A DNA stretch of 64,000 nt from Prosthecobacter debontii (GTDB lineage: Bacteria; Verrucomicrobiota; Verrucomicrobiia; Verrucomicrobiales; Akkermansiaceae): contig CAMBPB010000004.1 in the NCBI GenBank assembly GCA_945869465.1, forward strand, positions 23,473-87,472. The letters run 5' to 3'. This document shows positions 1 to 9,593 of the stretch, one piece after another (the stretch's first letter is position 1; each line of letters starts with the position of its first letter). Both the position numbers and the translations under genes were made by a program. The notes beneath the pieces were generated by a model. It did no database searches and was not told the DNA's origin. It worked only from the letters and a program-made list of their open reading frames with translations.

Positions 1-1
1 A

Positions 2-283
2 AATCTCCGCCGTGTGTTTGTCCTGATCGATTCCCGCCACCCGCCGCAGCGCATCGACGTGGATTTCACCGTCTGGCTCGGCGGCACCGGTCGGCCCTTT
101 TCACTGGTCTTCACCAAGGTGGACAAACAATCCGACGCCAAGACCGAGGCCAATATCGCCCTGTTCCAGGAAACCCTCGCCCGCTCCCTGGTGCTCTCCC
201 CGGAAGTCCTCACCAGCTCCGTCAAAACCCGCGATGGCCGACAGCAAATCCTCCGCGCGATCAGCCACTCGCTCGGTGCTTGA
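2..283 (+). CDS. Ribosome biogenesis GTP-binding protein EngB/YsxC family, C-terminal part (5' truncated by window edge)
   Basis: LIDSRHPPQRIDVDFTVWL...PFSLVFTKVDK resembles the EngB G4 (TKxD) region; frame open to window start. Confidence 0.8.
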   Translation, partial: NLRRVFVLIDSRHPPQRIDVDFTVWLGGTGRPFSLVFTKVDKQSDAKTEANIALFQETLARSLVLSPEVLTSSVKTRDGRQQILRAISHSLGA

Positions 284-372
284 ATGCTCCGGCCCGTCGC
301 CGCCCGTTTCCTTCGCTTCGTCCATCATTTTGCCATTGGCCACACATCGCCTCCCGTTGGTCCATGATCAAG

Positions 373-443
373 TAGCCTCACTAGGGCTCGAACCTAGAAT
401 AACGGAATCAGAATCCGGTGTGTTACCATTACACTATGAGGCT
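373..443 (-). tRNA. tRNA-Gln (anticodon CTG)
   Basis: Reverse strand agcctcatagtgtaatggtaacac..ccgga-ttctgat-tccgt..ctaggttcgagccctag..tgaggct: 7-bp acceptor stem, TTCGA T-loop, anticodon loop TTCTGAT. Confidence 0.93.
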
Positions 444-548
444 CTTCACGGGGCGGATCTAAACCAACATCCCGGCGTTTGGCAACTTCCTTTCGATAGA
501 TAACCCATGATCTGAAGCGGCCTCCGTCCAGCTCTCGTTCCAATACCC

Positions 549-2903
549 ATGAAACAATCCTCCCGCCGCGCGTTCATCAAACAAAGCAGTGCCGCGGCAT
601 TGGCTGCCGCCACGCCACGGGGATCCGCGGCCCCACCGCAGGCGGAACCCGTCACCGAAGCGTCCGCCGAAATTCCACCACACCGGGCGCTGCATCTTCC
701 CGGCATTCATGCGTATCCCGATTCGCAGAGCGTGGCGGCGGGGGAGGCGATTCGATTTCACGTCAGCGGCACGGAACCCTATCAACTATCGATCTATCGG
801 CTTGGACCGACCATCGACGACCCGGCGGGCAACGAATTGATGCAGGCTTTCGAAACATCGGCCGCCAGCCCTCAACCGATTCATCCCGGATCTTATGTCC
901 ATGTGGAAAACGGCCTGCGCGATCCTCTTGGCGCGCTGACCTTGGAATGTTGGGTGCGGCCATGGCGCCTCGCCCGCCCGCAAGGACTGATCAGCCAGGG
1001 AGACAAGGATGATCCACGCGCGCTCGCGCTGACCGCAGGGCCGGGAGGGTGCATCGGATTTTACATCGGCAACGGCGTATCCCCTGGCCAGTCGGTGATG
1101 CATCAGACCAAGCCCGGCGTTCTGGCGGAAAACAACTGGCACCATGTCCTGGCCCTCTGGGACGGTGCGGTGAAGGAGGTCTGGGTGAATGGAAAACGGA
1201 TCGATGGTTGGCCGTTCGCCGGCGGGTGGGTTCCCGGGCCTCATCCGCTCCGGCTTGGAGCGGTGTCGGATAGGGGATTGGCCAACCACTTTCTCGATGG
1301 CGACCTGGCCGGGCCGGTGATCTATCAGAGATCGCTGGCTCCGGAGGAAATCGCGCGTCGCTTCGAGGCGAAGGGAACGCCAGACGATTCGGGTGCCGGC
1401 GTTTTGGCATGCTGGCCGTTCAGCGAGGAACGCGGGGACCACGTCGCGGACAAGAGTGGCGGCGAACGGCATGGCCGCATCATCAATCACGCGACATGGA
1501 TGATCGGCGGTCCGGCGTTTGACGGCGCCAAAGTCCCGCGCTACGGCGACTATGATCCAGCCAGGGACGCCTCGCGCGGACACGGACTCCGCTTCGCGTC
1601 CGACGATCTGTATGATTGCCGCTGGCGGGCGACCCACGAATGGCTGGCACCCGCAACGGCTCGTTCGGGGCTCTACATCGCGCGGATTCGTCAGGATCCC
1701 GCTGGCAAACCCGGCGATTATTTCGTGACCTTCATCGTCCGCAAAGCCCGTTCCGGTTCGAAGGCGCCCATGCTGGTACTGTGTTCCTCAAGCACTTGGC
1801 TGGCATACAACTCGGCACCCTTTTCGCAGACCATTCCGCGGGGTGCCAATTTCGGTACCGAGGGTTACAGGAACTCACATCCCGAGGCCCCCGCCTGGTC
1901 GTGTTATGTCAATCACCACGCCGGCCAGCCCGGCTATCAGTTCGGTCTGCGGATGCCGTGGCCTTCGGCGGGCCCCTACCTGCTCTACAGTGCGCCCGCC
2001 ACCGGCTACAGCCACCTCATGCGCGCCGAACGGTTTCTTCATGTGTGGCTGGATCAGGCGGGTTATGAATACGATGTAGTTTCGGATCTGGACCTGCATC
2101 GCGATCCGGACTTGCTGAAGGGCTACCGCACGCTCGTGATCAACGGCCACAGCGAATACTGGTCGAAAGAGGCATACGAGGGCGTTGACCGCTTTCTCAG
2201 CGAGGGCGGCACCGCGGTCGTGTTGTCCGGCAACACCATGTTCTGGCGAACCTCGTTCAATGCCGACGGCACGGTGATGGAGTGCCGCAAACACGGCGAG
2301 AGCATCGGAGGTCGCAGCGGCGCCCGGATCGGTGAACTCTATCATAGCCATGACGGGCGGCGCGGCAGTCTGATGCGCGAGTGCGGTTACCCCGCATGGA
2401 AAAACATCGGTCTGGAATGCGTCGGCTGGGGTGGAACCACTCCCAACGAGATGGGAATCTATCAGACCGACGCGCCGGATCATTTCCTCTTCAACGAGCC
2501 TGAGAAAACCGGACTAACAAAAGACGCGGCCTTTGGTCATGCGCCAGGCGGCGGCGTGCCCAGGGCGATCGGTCATGAATGGGACGTGCGGCTGGGCAGG
2601 CTGAAGCTCATGACCGCGAGCATTCCGCCGGGAGCGTCGCTGCCGGACGAGCCGTCTGGAATCGTGACCCTCGCGCGGGGAATTCGCAAAGGCGGCGGTG
2701 GCACGCTCGATTATTTCACCGCGCCGGCCAAGGCCATCGATGATGTGTGCGCTGAAATGATTTATTGGGAGCGACCAAACGGCGGCCGGGTGTTTCACGC
2801 CGGCGCGATTGGGGCGGGCTGGGCGATCTCGGCGGATCCCAAACTTCAGGCGCTGATGCGCAACGTGCTGCATCATTTTGGAGTGAAGCCCACCCCAAGG
2901 TAG
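549..2903 (+). CDS. Tat-exported N,N-dimethylformamidase beta-subunit-like protein with LamG-like insert
   Basis: Twin-arginine leader SSRRAFIKQ; LTLECWVRPWR LamG-like segment; YRTLVINGHSEYWSKEAYEGVDRFLSEGGTAVVLSGNTMFWR typical of the DMFase large-subunit C-terminal domain. Confidence 0.75.
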   Translation: MKQSSRRAFIKQSSAAALAAATPRGSAAPPQAEPVTEASAEIPPHRALHLPGIHAYPDSQSVAAGEAIRFHVSGTEPYQLSIYRLGPTIDDPAGNELMQAFETSAASPQPIHPGSYVHVENGLRDPLGALTLECWVRPWRLARPQGLISQGDKDDPRALALTAGPGGCIGFYIGNGVSPGQSVMHQTKPGVLAENNWHHVLALWDGAVKEVWVNGKRIDGWPFAGGWVPGPHPLRLGAVSDRGLANHFLDGDLAGPVIYQRSLAPEEIARRFEAKGTPDDSGAGVLACWPFSEERGDHVADKSGGERHGRIINHATWMIGGPAFDGAKVPRYGDYDPARDASRGHGLRFASDDLYDCRWRATHEWLAPATARSGLYIARIRQDPAGKPGDYFVTFIVRKARSGSKAPMLVLCSSSTWLAYNSAPFSQTIPRGANFGTEGYRNSHPEAPAWSCYVNHHAGQPGYQFGLRMPWPSAGPYLLYSAPATGYSHLMRAERFLHVWLDQAGYEYDVVSDLDLHRDPDLLKGYRTLVINGHSEYWSKEAYEGVDRFLSEGGTAVVLSGNTMFWRTSFNADGTVMECRKHGESIGGRSGARIGELYHSHDGRRGSLMRECGYPAWKNIGLECVGWGGTTPNEMGIYQTDAPDHFLFNEPEKTGLTKDAAFGHAPGGGVPRAIGHEWDVRLGRLKLMTASIPPGASLPDEPSGIVTLARGIRKGGGGTLDYFTAPAKAIDDVCAEMIYWERPNGGRVFHAGAIGAGWAISADPKLQALMRNVLHHFGVKPTPR

Positions 2904-3163
2904 GTGCTGGCCAAGCTCACGCGGGTCACCCAAAAGCCGGTGGATATGGATGCCAAAACGGCGGCAGCTTGCGCGATCGACGCGATTTTAACCCCACCGC
3001 GCCAAGAGCAAACCCGGCATGGCCGTGATGGATTGCCGGCAAATCGTCCTGGTCCCGGTGCGGCAGGATACCCGGAGTCGTGAGCCGGATCGAAGTTTTT
3101 CAGCCTACTTGCCGGATTGGCGAAACAAGGCGTGAAACAGCGCGTTATCATACAATCCATACC

Positions 3164-4426
3164 ATGATGAAAACCTTAGTCATTACCCAACTCGCCGCCA
3201 TCCTGATCTCGACGGTGATCCCCGCCGGTGCGGCGGAGCCGAAGCGCATCATCCCGTGGGATGTTGCCGCACTTTCACAGCCACCGAAGATTCACCCAGC
3301 CACGGAACGTCCGGCGAAGGAGATGCGCTCATTGTTCTATGAAGGCGCGGATTACAAGGGCAAGCCGACACGGGTGTTTGCCTACTACGCGGCCCCGCAA
3401 GGAACACCACCCGAAGGCGGTTGGCCGGCAGTGGTGTGCGCGCACGGCGGCGGCGGCACCGCCTATCCGGGATGGGTGAGGAACTGGAACAGCCACGGCT
3501 ACGCGGCCATCGCCATGGATCTCGAAGGCCACTTGCCGGGCGGGCGCGATCATGGCATCGAAGGCAATCTTCCGGCCGGGACCGGACATGAAAACGCCGG
3601 GCCGGCGCGCAAGGATTGGTTCGGCGACCGCGATCTGCCCGACAAGGAGCAGTGGTTCTATCATGCGGTGGCCGATGTGATCCGCGCCAACTCGCTGTTG
3701 CGCTCGTTCCCGGAGATCAATCCCAAAAAGATCGGACTAACAGGAATTTCGTGGGGCGGGACGATCGTGAGCGCGGTGGCGGGCGTGGATCCGCGCTTCG
3801 CCTTTGTGATTCCCGTGTATGGTGGCGGCTTCATCCACGAGAGTGACAACCCGGGTCTCGCCCAATGGTTCCCGCCGACGAACATGGATGAAGCGCAGTT
3901 CGCTGACTACCGCACGAAGTGGGATCCCTCCGCGCATCTGCCTTTGGCGAAAATGCCGATGCTGTGGGTGACCGGCGTGGCTGATCCGGTGTTTCAAATC
4001 GATATCTTTTCGAAGTCGTCCAAGACGGCGGGCGGGCCTAGCAGTTTGTGCCTGCGGCCTTTTTTGGCCCACGGTCATGGCAACGGTTGGGAGGATGCGC
4101 CTGAAATTTGGGACTTCGCCAATCACATCGTGAAAGCGGGGCCGGCCCTGCCGAAAATCGAACGTCCGGAGGGCAATTCCGGTGCCGTCGTTCGCGCGAA
4201 ATACAGCGGGGAGTTCTCGGAGGCCTGGGTTTACTGCACGACCTCCGGCGGCCTGTGGAAGGATCGGAAATGGAACTTCATCCAGTGCAATCTTGAGAAG
4301 GGCGAACTGGTATCCCGCAACGCAATTCCCGCTGAAACCACGGCCTTTCTGATCTACGGCTTCCGCACGGTCGGTGGCGGCCGCAACAACCATGCCGCTT
4401 CCGAAGTGGTGGTGATCAAGAAGTGA
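3164..4426 (+). CDS. Secreted alpha/beta hydrolase (acetyl-xylan-esterase/dienelactone hydrolase-like)
   Basis: Signal peptide MMKTLVITQLAAILISTVIPAGAAE; VVCAHGGGG, GLTGISWGG nucleophile elbow. Confidence 0.75.
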   Translation: MMKTLVITQLAAILISTVIPAGAAEPKRIIPWDVAALSQPPKIHPATERPAKEMRSLFYEGADYKGKPTRVFAYYAAPQGTPPEGGWPAVVCAHGGGGTAYPGWVRNWNSHGYAAIAMDLEGHLPGGRDHGIEGNLPAGTGHENAGPARKDWFGDRDLPDKEQWFYHAVADVIRANSLLRSFPEINPKKIGLTGISWGGTIVSAVAGVDPRFAFVIPVYGGGFIHESDNPGLAQWFPPTNMDEAQFADYRTKWDPSAHLPLAKMPMLWVTGVADPVFQIDIFSKSSKTAGGPSSLCLRPFLAHGHGNGWEDAPEIWDFANHIVKAGPALPKIERPEGNSGAVVRAKYSGEFSEAWVYCTTSGGLWKDRKWNFIQCNLEKGELVSRNAIPAETTAFLIYGFRTVGGGRNNHAASEVVVIKK

Positions 4427-4670
4427 GTGGCGGGCGGGAAGGGGATTACTCATGGCACATCCCGCTTCCACCAAGGCGACTGTGCTCCTGGTCTGGCTGT
4501 GTTATTTTCCGCTGCGCAGAGTCCGCCCGTCCCCATGGAAAAGCTAACCCTGGATTCGGGAATGAGCAAAGCAGCAATAGAGGAACAGACTGTCGGAGCG
4601 CGCTGGAAGATTCCTGTGGTGGAACCACGCTCCCGTTGAAGTGATTCCGCCACCTGTCCATCCACAAGAA

Positions 4671-4700
4671 AAACGGGGCTTTCCGCAGAAAGCCCCGTTT
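4671..4700 (-). terminator. Rho-independent terminator for bamA
   Basis: 12-bp stem aaacggggcttt/aaagccccgttt, loop ccgcag, T-run on minus strand. Confidence 0.8.
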
Positions 4701-4744
4701 GGGAAGGAATGACGGATGCGGAATGATTGGATAGCGCCGCCGGA

Positions 4745-7120
4745 TCAATACTGATAGTTCAAATAGAAGTTGAACTGGCCGCCCTTGTCCGCCTGGTCGT
4801 CAGGCGTGGCGATCGGAATCGCGTAGTCGAGCGCCAATGGCAAGGGGCTGATCGGCAGTTTCAGGCGGATGCCCACCCCCACGTCGCTGTAAAGATCGGC
4901 CGGATTCGGGTCCCAACTGTCCGCATTGACGAAGCCCGTGTCGGAAAACACCGCGGCGCGCACCGTTTCGATGATGGGCACGGTGTATTCCAAGGTCACG
5001 TAGCCGAGCGAATTGCCGCCAAACACCTCGTTGGTGTAGCCGACATCGCGGGGCCCGACATCGCGGAACTCGAACCCGCGCAAGGTGCGGCCGCCGCCGA
5101 GGAACAAGCGTTCGAAGATCGGGACTTCCTCGCCACCCATGCCGTCCACAAAGGCCAATTCCCCGCTCACCGAAAGGATCGAGTCCCACTTCATGTTCCA
5201 GTATTTCTGGCCTTGGGCGGAGAAGGTCAGGGCATCGACATCCCCGCCCATTCCCGCGTAGGTGAGGCCGAGATCGATCTTGTGACCACTGCGGGGCAGG
5301 ATACTGCTGTCCCGGCCGTCATAAACGTAGTTCACGCTGAGCGCGCTGCGCAGGAAGTCCCCGCCGATGTTTTTCTGGGAAAGCTCGGAGTTGTCTCCAT
5401 TGCCTCCAGAATTATTCACATAATCGAGGAAATTGACCTCGGAATCGATCTCCACGTTTTCCAGACGAAGCTCGCCCTTGATCGAACTCTTCTTGCCCAG
5501 CGGCTTGCGCAGCGAGATCGCCCCGCCCGCATTGGTTTGTTCGTAGTAGTCGCTGAAATACGTCGATTGTTTGTAGAACAGCTCACCGCCCAGGGCGAGT
5601 TGCTGATCCAGGAACCATGGTTCCACCAGCGAGATGCTGGCCTCGGAACGTTCGGAACCCGCGCGCAGGCTCATCGAAAAACGCTGGCCGCCACCGGTGA
5701 AATTCCACGGATTGAACAAATCGAAGTTCGACTGCTCCAGCGTGAGGAAACCCACAATACTGTCGATCGAGCTGAAGCCCATGCCCACGCCCACGGAACC
5801 GGTCGCCTTTTCTTCGACGAGCACAGTCACGTCGCGATAGCCGGAGCCGCCGGGAACACCGCTCACCTGCACATCGCTGAAATACTGGAGGTTTTCGAGA
5901 CGCGCCTTGGTGGTGTCGAGTTCCACGGAATTGAACATGTCGCCTGGCTTGAGCGGGACTTCACGGCGGATCACCTTGTCCTTGGTCTTGGTGTTGCCCG
6001 CGATGTTCACCCGGCCCACCTTGAAGCGCGAACCCTCGGTGATGCGGTAAACGATGCTCACCCGGTTCGGGCCCGCGTCGCGGATGTCGGGTGTCACCAG
6101 TGCGTCGGCATAACCGCGGGAGCCATAGAAACTGCGGATCATCGTGATGTCGGCGCGCATCTTTTTCGAGGAATACGCGGTGTTGGTGTTGAGCGTGAGG
6201 GACGGATAGAGTTCCTCGGGTTTGAAAATCGTCATTTTACCGAAGCCGACGCCCGCCACCGTGTATTTTTCGCCTTCGTTGATTTGAATCACCAAATCCA
6301 CCCGGCCGTCCTTCACCGGCTCGCGGCGGATTCCCGGGCTGCTGGCACGCAGGTAGCCTTTGCTGCGGTAGTAATCGAGAATCGCGTCGAGGTCGGAATC
6401 AAGCTGGTTGGATTCGAAGCGGCCGGACTTGGTGAGCCATGAGAACCAGCCCTTTTCCTTGACCTTCATTTCCTTGCGGAGTTCGGGATCGGTGAAGCTG
6501 TGATTGCCCTCGAAGCGGATCTTGCGCACTTCATTCTTGGCACCTTCATCGATCACGAATATCAGGTCGGACCGACCCTCCTGCGCGGTCGCCTGAATGC
6601 GGTGGGTCACGGTGACGTCCGGATATCCGTAGCCCTGATAATATTTCTCGATGTTGCGGCTGGCTTCCAGCACTTCGGCATCGCTCATCACACCGCCGGA
6701 CTTCAACTTGGTTTCCTTCGCCAGTTTCTGATCCGTAAACACCGTGTTGCCGACGAATCCCACGCCATCAACGACCGAACGGGTTGTCACCTCGGCGATC
6801 AACCTCACGCCCGCGTCCACCGGCTCGGCCAGGAAACGCACGTCGTCCACCAACCCGGACTCGTAAAGGGACTTGATATCCTTGTCCAAATTCTCCGCGC
6901 GGTATGGCGAGCCGGCCTTGGAGGACATCAGGTTCCGCAGTTGGGTTTCATCCACCGTTTTCACCCCGCGGTAGCGCACCGCCACCTCGGAAATGTTTTT
7001 TCCTTCGAAATCCTGCGCGTGCAGGGTGCCGGAGGCGGTGACCATCGCGATCGCGGCGAGGGCGATCAATTGCCCCATGCCACGCGGCATCAGGGAGGTG
7101 GGAAAAATCGGGAAGTGCAT
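4745..7120 (-). CDS. bamA: Outer membrane protein assembly factor BamA (POTRA repeats + Omp85 barrel)
   Basis: VRYRGVKTVDETQLRNLM, repeated POTRA motifs, FLGGGRTLRGFEFRDVGP, C-terminal QFNFYLNYQY; start chosen at MHFPIFP (track start 7441 looks over-extended). Confidence 0.92.
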   Translation of the reverse strand: MHFPIFPTSLMPRGMGQLIALAAIAMVTASGTLHAQDFEGKNISEVAVRYRGVKTVDETQLRNLMSSKAGSPYRAENLDKDIKSLYESGLVDDVRFLAEPVDAGVRLIAEVTTRSVVDGVGFVGNTVFTDQKLAKETKLKSGGVMSDAEVLEASRNIEKYYQGYGYPDVTVTHRIQATAQEGRSDLIFVIDEGAKNEVRKIRFEGNHSFTDPELRKEMKVKEKGWFSWLTKSGRFESNQLDSDLDAILDYYRSKGYLRASSPGIRREPVKDGRVDLVIQINEGEKYTVAGVGFGKMTIFKPEELYPSLTLNTNTAYSSKKMRADITMIRSFYGSRGYADALVTPDIRDAGPNRVSIVYRITEGSRFKVGRVNIAGNTKTKDKVIRREVPLKPGDMFNSVELDTTKARLENLQYFSDVQVSGVPGGSGYRDVTVLVEEKATGSVGVGMGFSSIDSIVGFLTLEQSNFDLFNPWNFTGGGQRFSMSLRAGSERSEASISLVEPWFLDQQLALGGELFYKQSTYFSDYYEQTNAGGAISLRKPLGKKSSIKGELRLENVEIDSEVNFLDYVNNSGGNGDNSELSQKNIGGDFLRSALSVNYVYDGRDSSILPRSGHKIDLGLTYAGMGGDVDALTFSAQGQKYWNMKWDSILSVSGELAFVDGMGGEEVPIFERLFLGGGRTLRGFEFRDVGPRDVGYTNEVFGGNSLGYVTLEYTVPIIETVRAAVFSDTGFVNADSWDPNPADLYSDVGVGIRLKLPISPLPLALDYAIPIATPDDQADKGGQFNFYLNYQY

Positions 7121-7430
7121 GCGGCTTTGAAGGATGCGCCTATCAAGCCCGCCCATCCCCCACCGCGTCAAGGGCAATCGCGGGTGATTGGTTTGCCTTT
7201 CCTGAAAATCAAGCACCAAACAACCCCGCATGGACTTTCCGGATCCGCCGCTTGGCCAAGGCTCACGAGCGGAAGATACGAGGACCGCGCCGTATCCGGT
7301 GATCGCGGTGGTCAGGTTCAGCGCGCCACTCAGGCCACCGAGGGTCGGTGTGGGGTTGATGATGCCTGCGGTGGTTTCAGCGGGCCCGGTGTGGAAGGGC
7401 TGAAACCAACCGCGCGCCAGGGGCTCTACT

Positions 7431-8297
7431 CTAACGGGCACTCGGCGCCGCCGTGTGTTTCAACACGAAGTCCACGATGGGAGCGGGGTCCTTGAGGCTG
7501 TGCGGATGATGGTCGCAGTTCGGCTTGGCGATGACCACGATCTCACCACCGAGTTCCTTGTAGCGCTTCTCAACAATGCGCGTGTTTTCATCGATGGGCA
7601 CCACCCTGTCGGCTTCTCCGCAGACGCTGAGGATCGGGATTTTCGCTTTGGCCAGCGGCGCGAGATTGTCCACTGGATTGAGCTTGTAGGCCAGCGCCTG
7701 CTCTTCGGTTAGGTTATACACCGCCAGCACCCGCTTCCAATCGCCGCCGGATCCCTGGCCCTTCCCCTTGCCCCCCGGCCAGCTCTTGAAATCGCAGACG
7801 GGCGCGTCCACATAAATGGCGGCCACCTTGTCGGGATTGCGGGCGGCCCAGTTGAATGCGAACAAGCCGCCGCGGCTGAAGCCCTCCAGCACCGTCTTCG
7901 GGGCGAGGCCGAACTCCTTGGTCAGGTGCGCGTGAAACTTGTCCATGTGATCGAGCGCGACCGGGGCGCCATACATGTTCTGCACATCCATGAAGGCGAC
8001 GTGAAATCCCTTGCCCAGCAGCGCGATATCGCCCTGCGGCTCGTGGCCGAAAAACTCGGTGCGCCAGATCCACGGCTTGCCTGCGGCCGGCGTCTTCGGC
8101 AGGACTAACAAACAATTGCGTCCATCCACCACGAAGTCGCGTTTCTCGAATCCGTTCCAGTCCGCGGCCGTCGCGGTGGCAAGGGCCATCATGCAAACGG
8201 CGGCACCTGCGATCCGCTGGCGGAGTCGCGCTCCGCTGCGGCGCGCGGCTTTCGACGGGATGGCGGACGCGGAGGGTTCTGCGAGGTTGGATTTCAT
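7431..8297 (-). CDS. Exported alpha/beta hydrolase
   Basis: GFSRGGLFAFNWAARNPDKVAAIY nucleophile motif, CGEADRVVPIDE, terminal NCDHHPHSL. Confidence 0.7.
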   Translation of the reverse strand: MKSNLAEPSASAIPSKAARRSGARLRQRIAGAAVCMMALATATAADWNGFEKRDFVVDGRNCLLVLPKTPAAGKPWIWRTEFFGHEPQGDIALLGKGFHVAFMDVQNMYGAPVALDHMDKFHAHLTKEFGLAPKTVLEGFSRGGLFAFNWAARNPDKVAAIYVDAPVCDFKSWPGGKGKGQGSGGDWKRVLAVYNLTEEQALAYKLNPVDNLAPLAKAKIPILSVCGEADRVVPIDENTRIVEKRYKELGGEIVVIAKPNCDHHPHSLKDPAPIVDFVLKHTAAPSAR

Positions 8298-8415
8298 GGC
8301 GAGGAGTCGGTTGGGTTTCCTCCGGGGCTGCCGGGCACGCGCGCACCGAGACATGACTAGGTGAAGGGCTTCGAGCGGGCAAGCAGGATCTAGTTTCAAG
8401 GCCAGTTGATCCCGA

Positions 8416-9330
8416 TCACAGGCCGCGGAACTCCGTCGCCAGCTTCTTCGCGGTGGCGATGGTGTTGCGGTGGAGTTTGGCGGTGAACTCGGGCTGGCGG
8501 TTGTAGCCGCCGCCGTAGAGCACGGCCACCGGGATGCGGTTGCGGATGAAGGCTCCTAACAAAACCTCGTCGCGGCGCTGGATGTCCTTGAGGGAAAGAT
8601 ACATTTGGCCGAAGCGGTCGTTGCGGTGGCTGTCCGCGCCGGAAATCCAGATGACCAGATCCGGCGCGAAGGCATCCAGCGCGCCGGCGAGGCTGCTGAA
8701 AAGCTGTTTGAGATACATCTCGCCCTCGACGTAGCGCACGGTCTCGATGTCGAGCGAGCCGAGGACTTTTTTCGTCGGATCGTTGCGTCCGACGTGGATC
8801 GAGTAGGTGAACACGCGCGGATCGCCGGCGAGCAGGGCGGCGGTGCCGTTGCCCTGGTGGGCGTCGGTGTCCACCACCATGATTTTGATGTTCGGCTGTT
8901 TGTCCTGGAGATCGCGGATGGCGATGGCGACATCGTTAAAGACGCAATAGCCCTCGCCGTGTTCGCGGAAGGCGTGGTGGGTGCCGCCCGCGAGGCAGAC
9001 TCCGACGCCTTCCGCCAGGGCCGCGTGGCACGCGAGGCGGGTGGCTTCGACTTCGGTGGCGCTGCGCTGATAGAGCTGCGGGGTGACGGGCAGGCCAAGC
9101 AGGATTTCCTCTTTGCGGCCGAGCAGTCCGGATTCGATGTTGCGGATGTAATCGCGCTCGTGAACGCGCTGGAGCAGGTGGTTGTCCGCCGCGCGGACCT
9201 CGACGATTTCCTCGGGCCGGAGGATTCCGCTCTCCAGCAGCATGTCCTTGGAGACACGGAACTTCTCCATCGGAAACGGGTGGCCCGACGGCAGTTCAAG
9301 TTCCAGTTTCTCCGAATAAAAACAGCGCAT
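8416..9330 (-). CDS. Histone deacetylase superfamily protein (class II/AcuC-like)
   Basis: GGTHHAFREHGEGYCVFNDVAIAIRDL, VDTDAHQGNGTAALL, GADSHRNDRFGQM; start at MRCFYSEK. Confidence 0.88.
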   Translation of the reverse strand: MRCFYSEKLELELPSGHPFPMEKFRVSKDMLLESGILRPEEIVEVRAADNHLLQRVHERDYIRNIESGLLGRKEEILLGLPVTPQLYQRSATEVEATRLACHAALAEGVGVCLAGGTHHAFREHGEGYCVFNDVAIAIRDLQDKQPNIKIMVVDTDAHQGNGTAALLAGDPRVFTYSIHVGRNDPTKKVLGSLDIETVRYVEGEMYLKQLFSSLAGALDAFAPDLVIWISGADSHRNDRFGQMYLSLKDIQRRDEVLLGAFIRNRIPVAVLYGGGYNRQPEFTAKLHRNTIATAKKLATEFRGL

Positions 9331-9377
9331 GCTCCCGCAGCCAAGGAACAATGGAAAAGGCGGGGTGGGAAGGGCAA

Positions 9378-9446
9378 AGATTGGAGATTGGAGATTGGAG
9401 ATTGGAGATTGGAGATTGGAGATTGGAGATTGGAGATTGGAGATTG
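9378..9446. repeat. Tandem heptamer array (AGATTGG) x9 plus partial
   Basis: Direct reading agattgg agattgg ... Confidence 0.97.
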
Positions 9447-9523
9447 CTGCCCTCTGCCCTCTGCCCTCTGCCCTCTGCCCTCTGCCCTCTGCCCTCTGCC
9501 CTCTGCCCTCTGCCCTCTGCCCC
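9447..9523. repeat. Tandem heptamer array (CTGCCCT) x10 plus one imperfect
   Basis: Direct reading ctgccct ctgccct ... abutting the previous array. Confidence 0.97.
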
Positions 9524-9533
9524 CTCGGCATGA

Positions 9534-9568
9534 AAAAATCCCCGCCACGCGGACGTGACGGGGATTTT
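9534..9568 (-). terminator. Terminator downstream of mdh
   Basis: aaaatcccc...ggggatttt stem with T-run on minus strand. Confidence 0.7.
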
Positions 9569-9593
9569 CAATGATGGTATCCGGCGAGATCGA

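Noticed and set aside
2904-3163. Possible gene remnant between the DMFase-like and hydrolase genes
   Set aside because: No coherent frame or motif supported.
4727-6442. 571-aa + strand ORF opposite bamA
   Set aside because: Shadow ORF from GC-rich codon bias; bamA on the minus strand has full POTRA/barrel motifs and a terminator.
9378-9523. CRISPR array
   Set aside because: Period is 7 bp with no spacers and no cas genes in the window; no other CRISPR-like pattern was seen.
9296-9574. Heptad-repeat proteins (RAEGRGQ / ISNLQSP, and plus-strand WRLEIGD / PLPSALC) as genuine proteins
   Set aside because: Arise automatically from 7-bp DNA repeats in any frame; HDAC homology begins only at MRCFYSEK.
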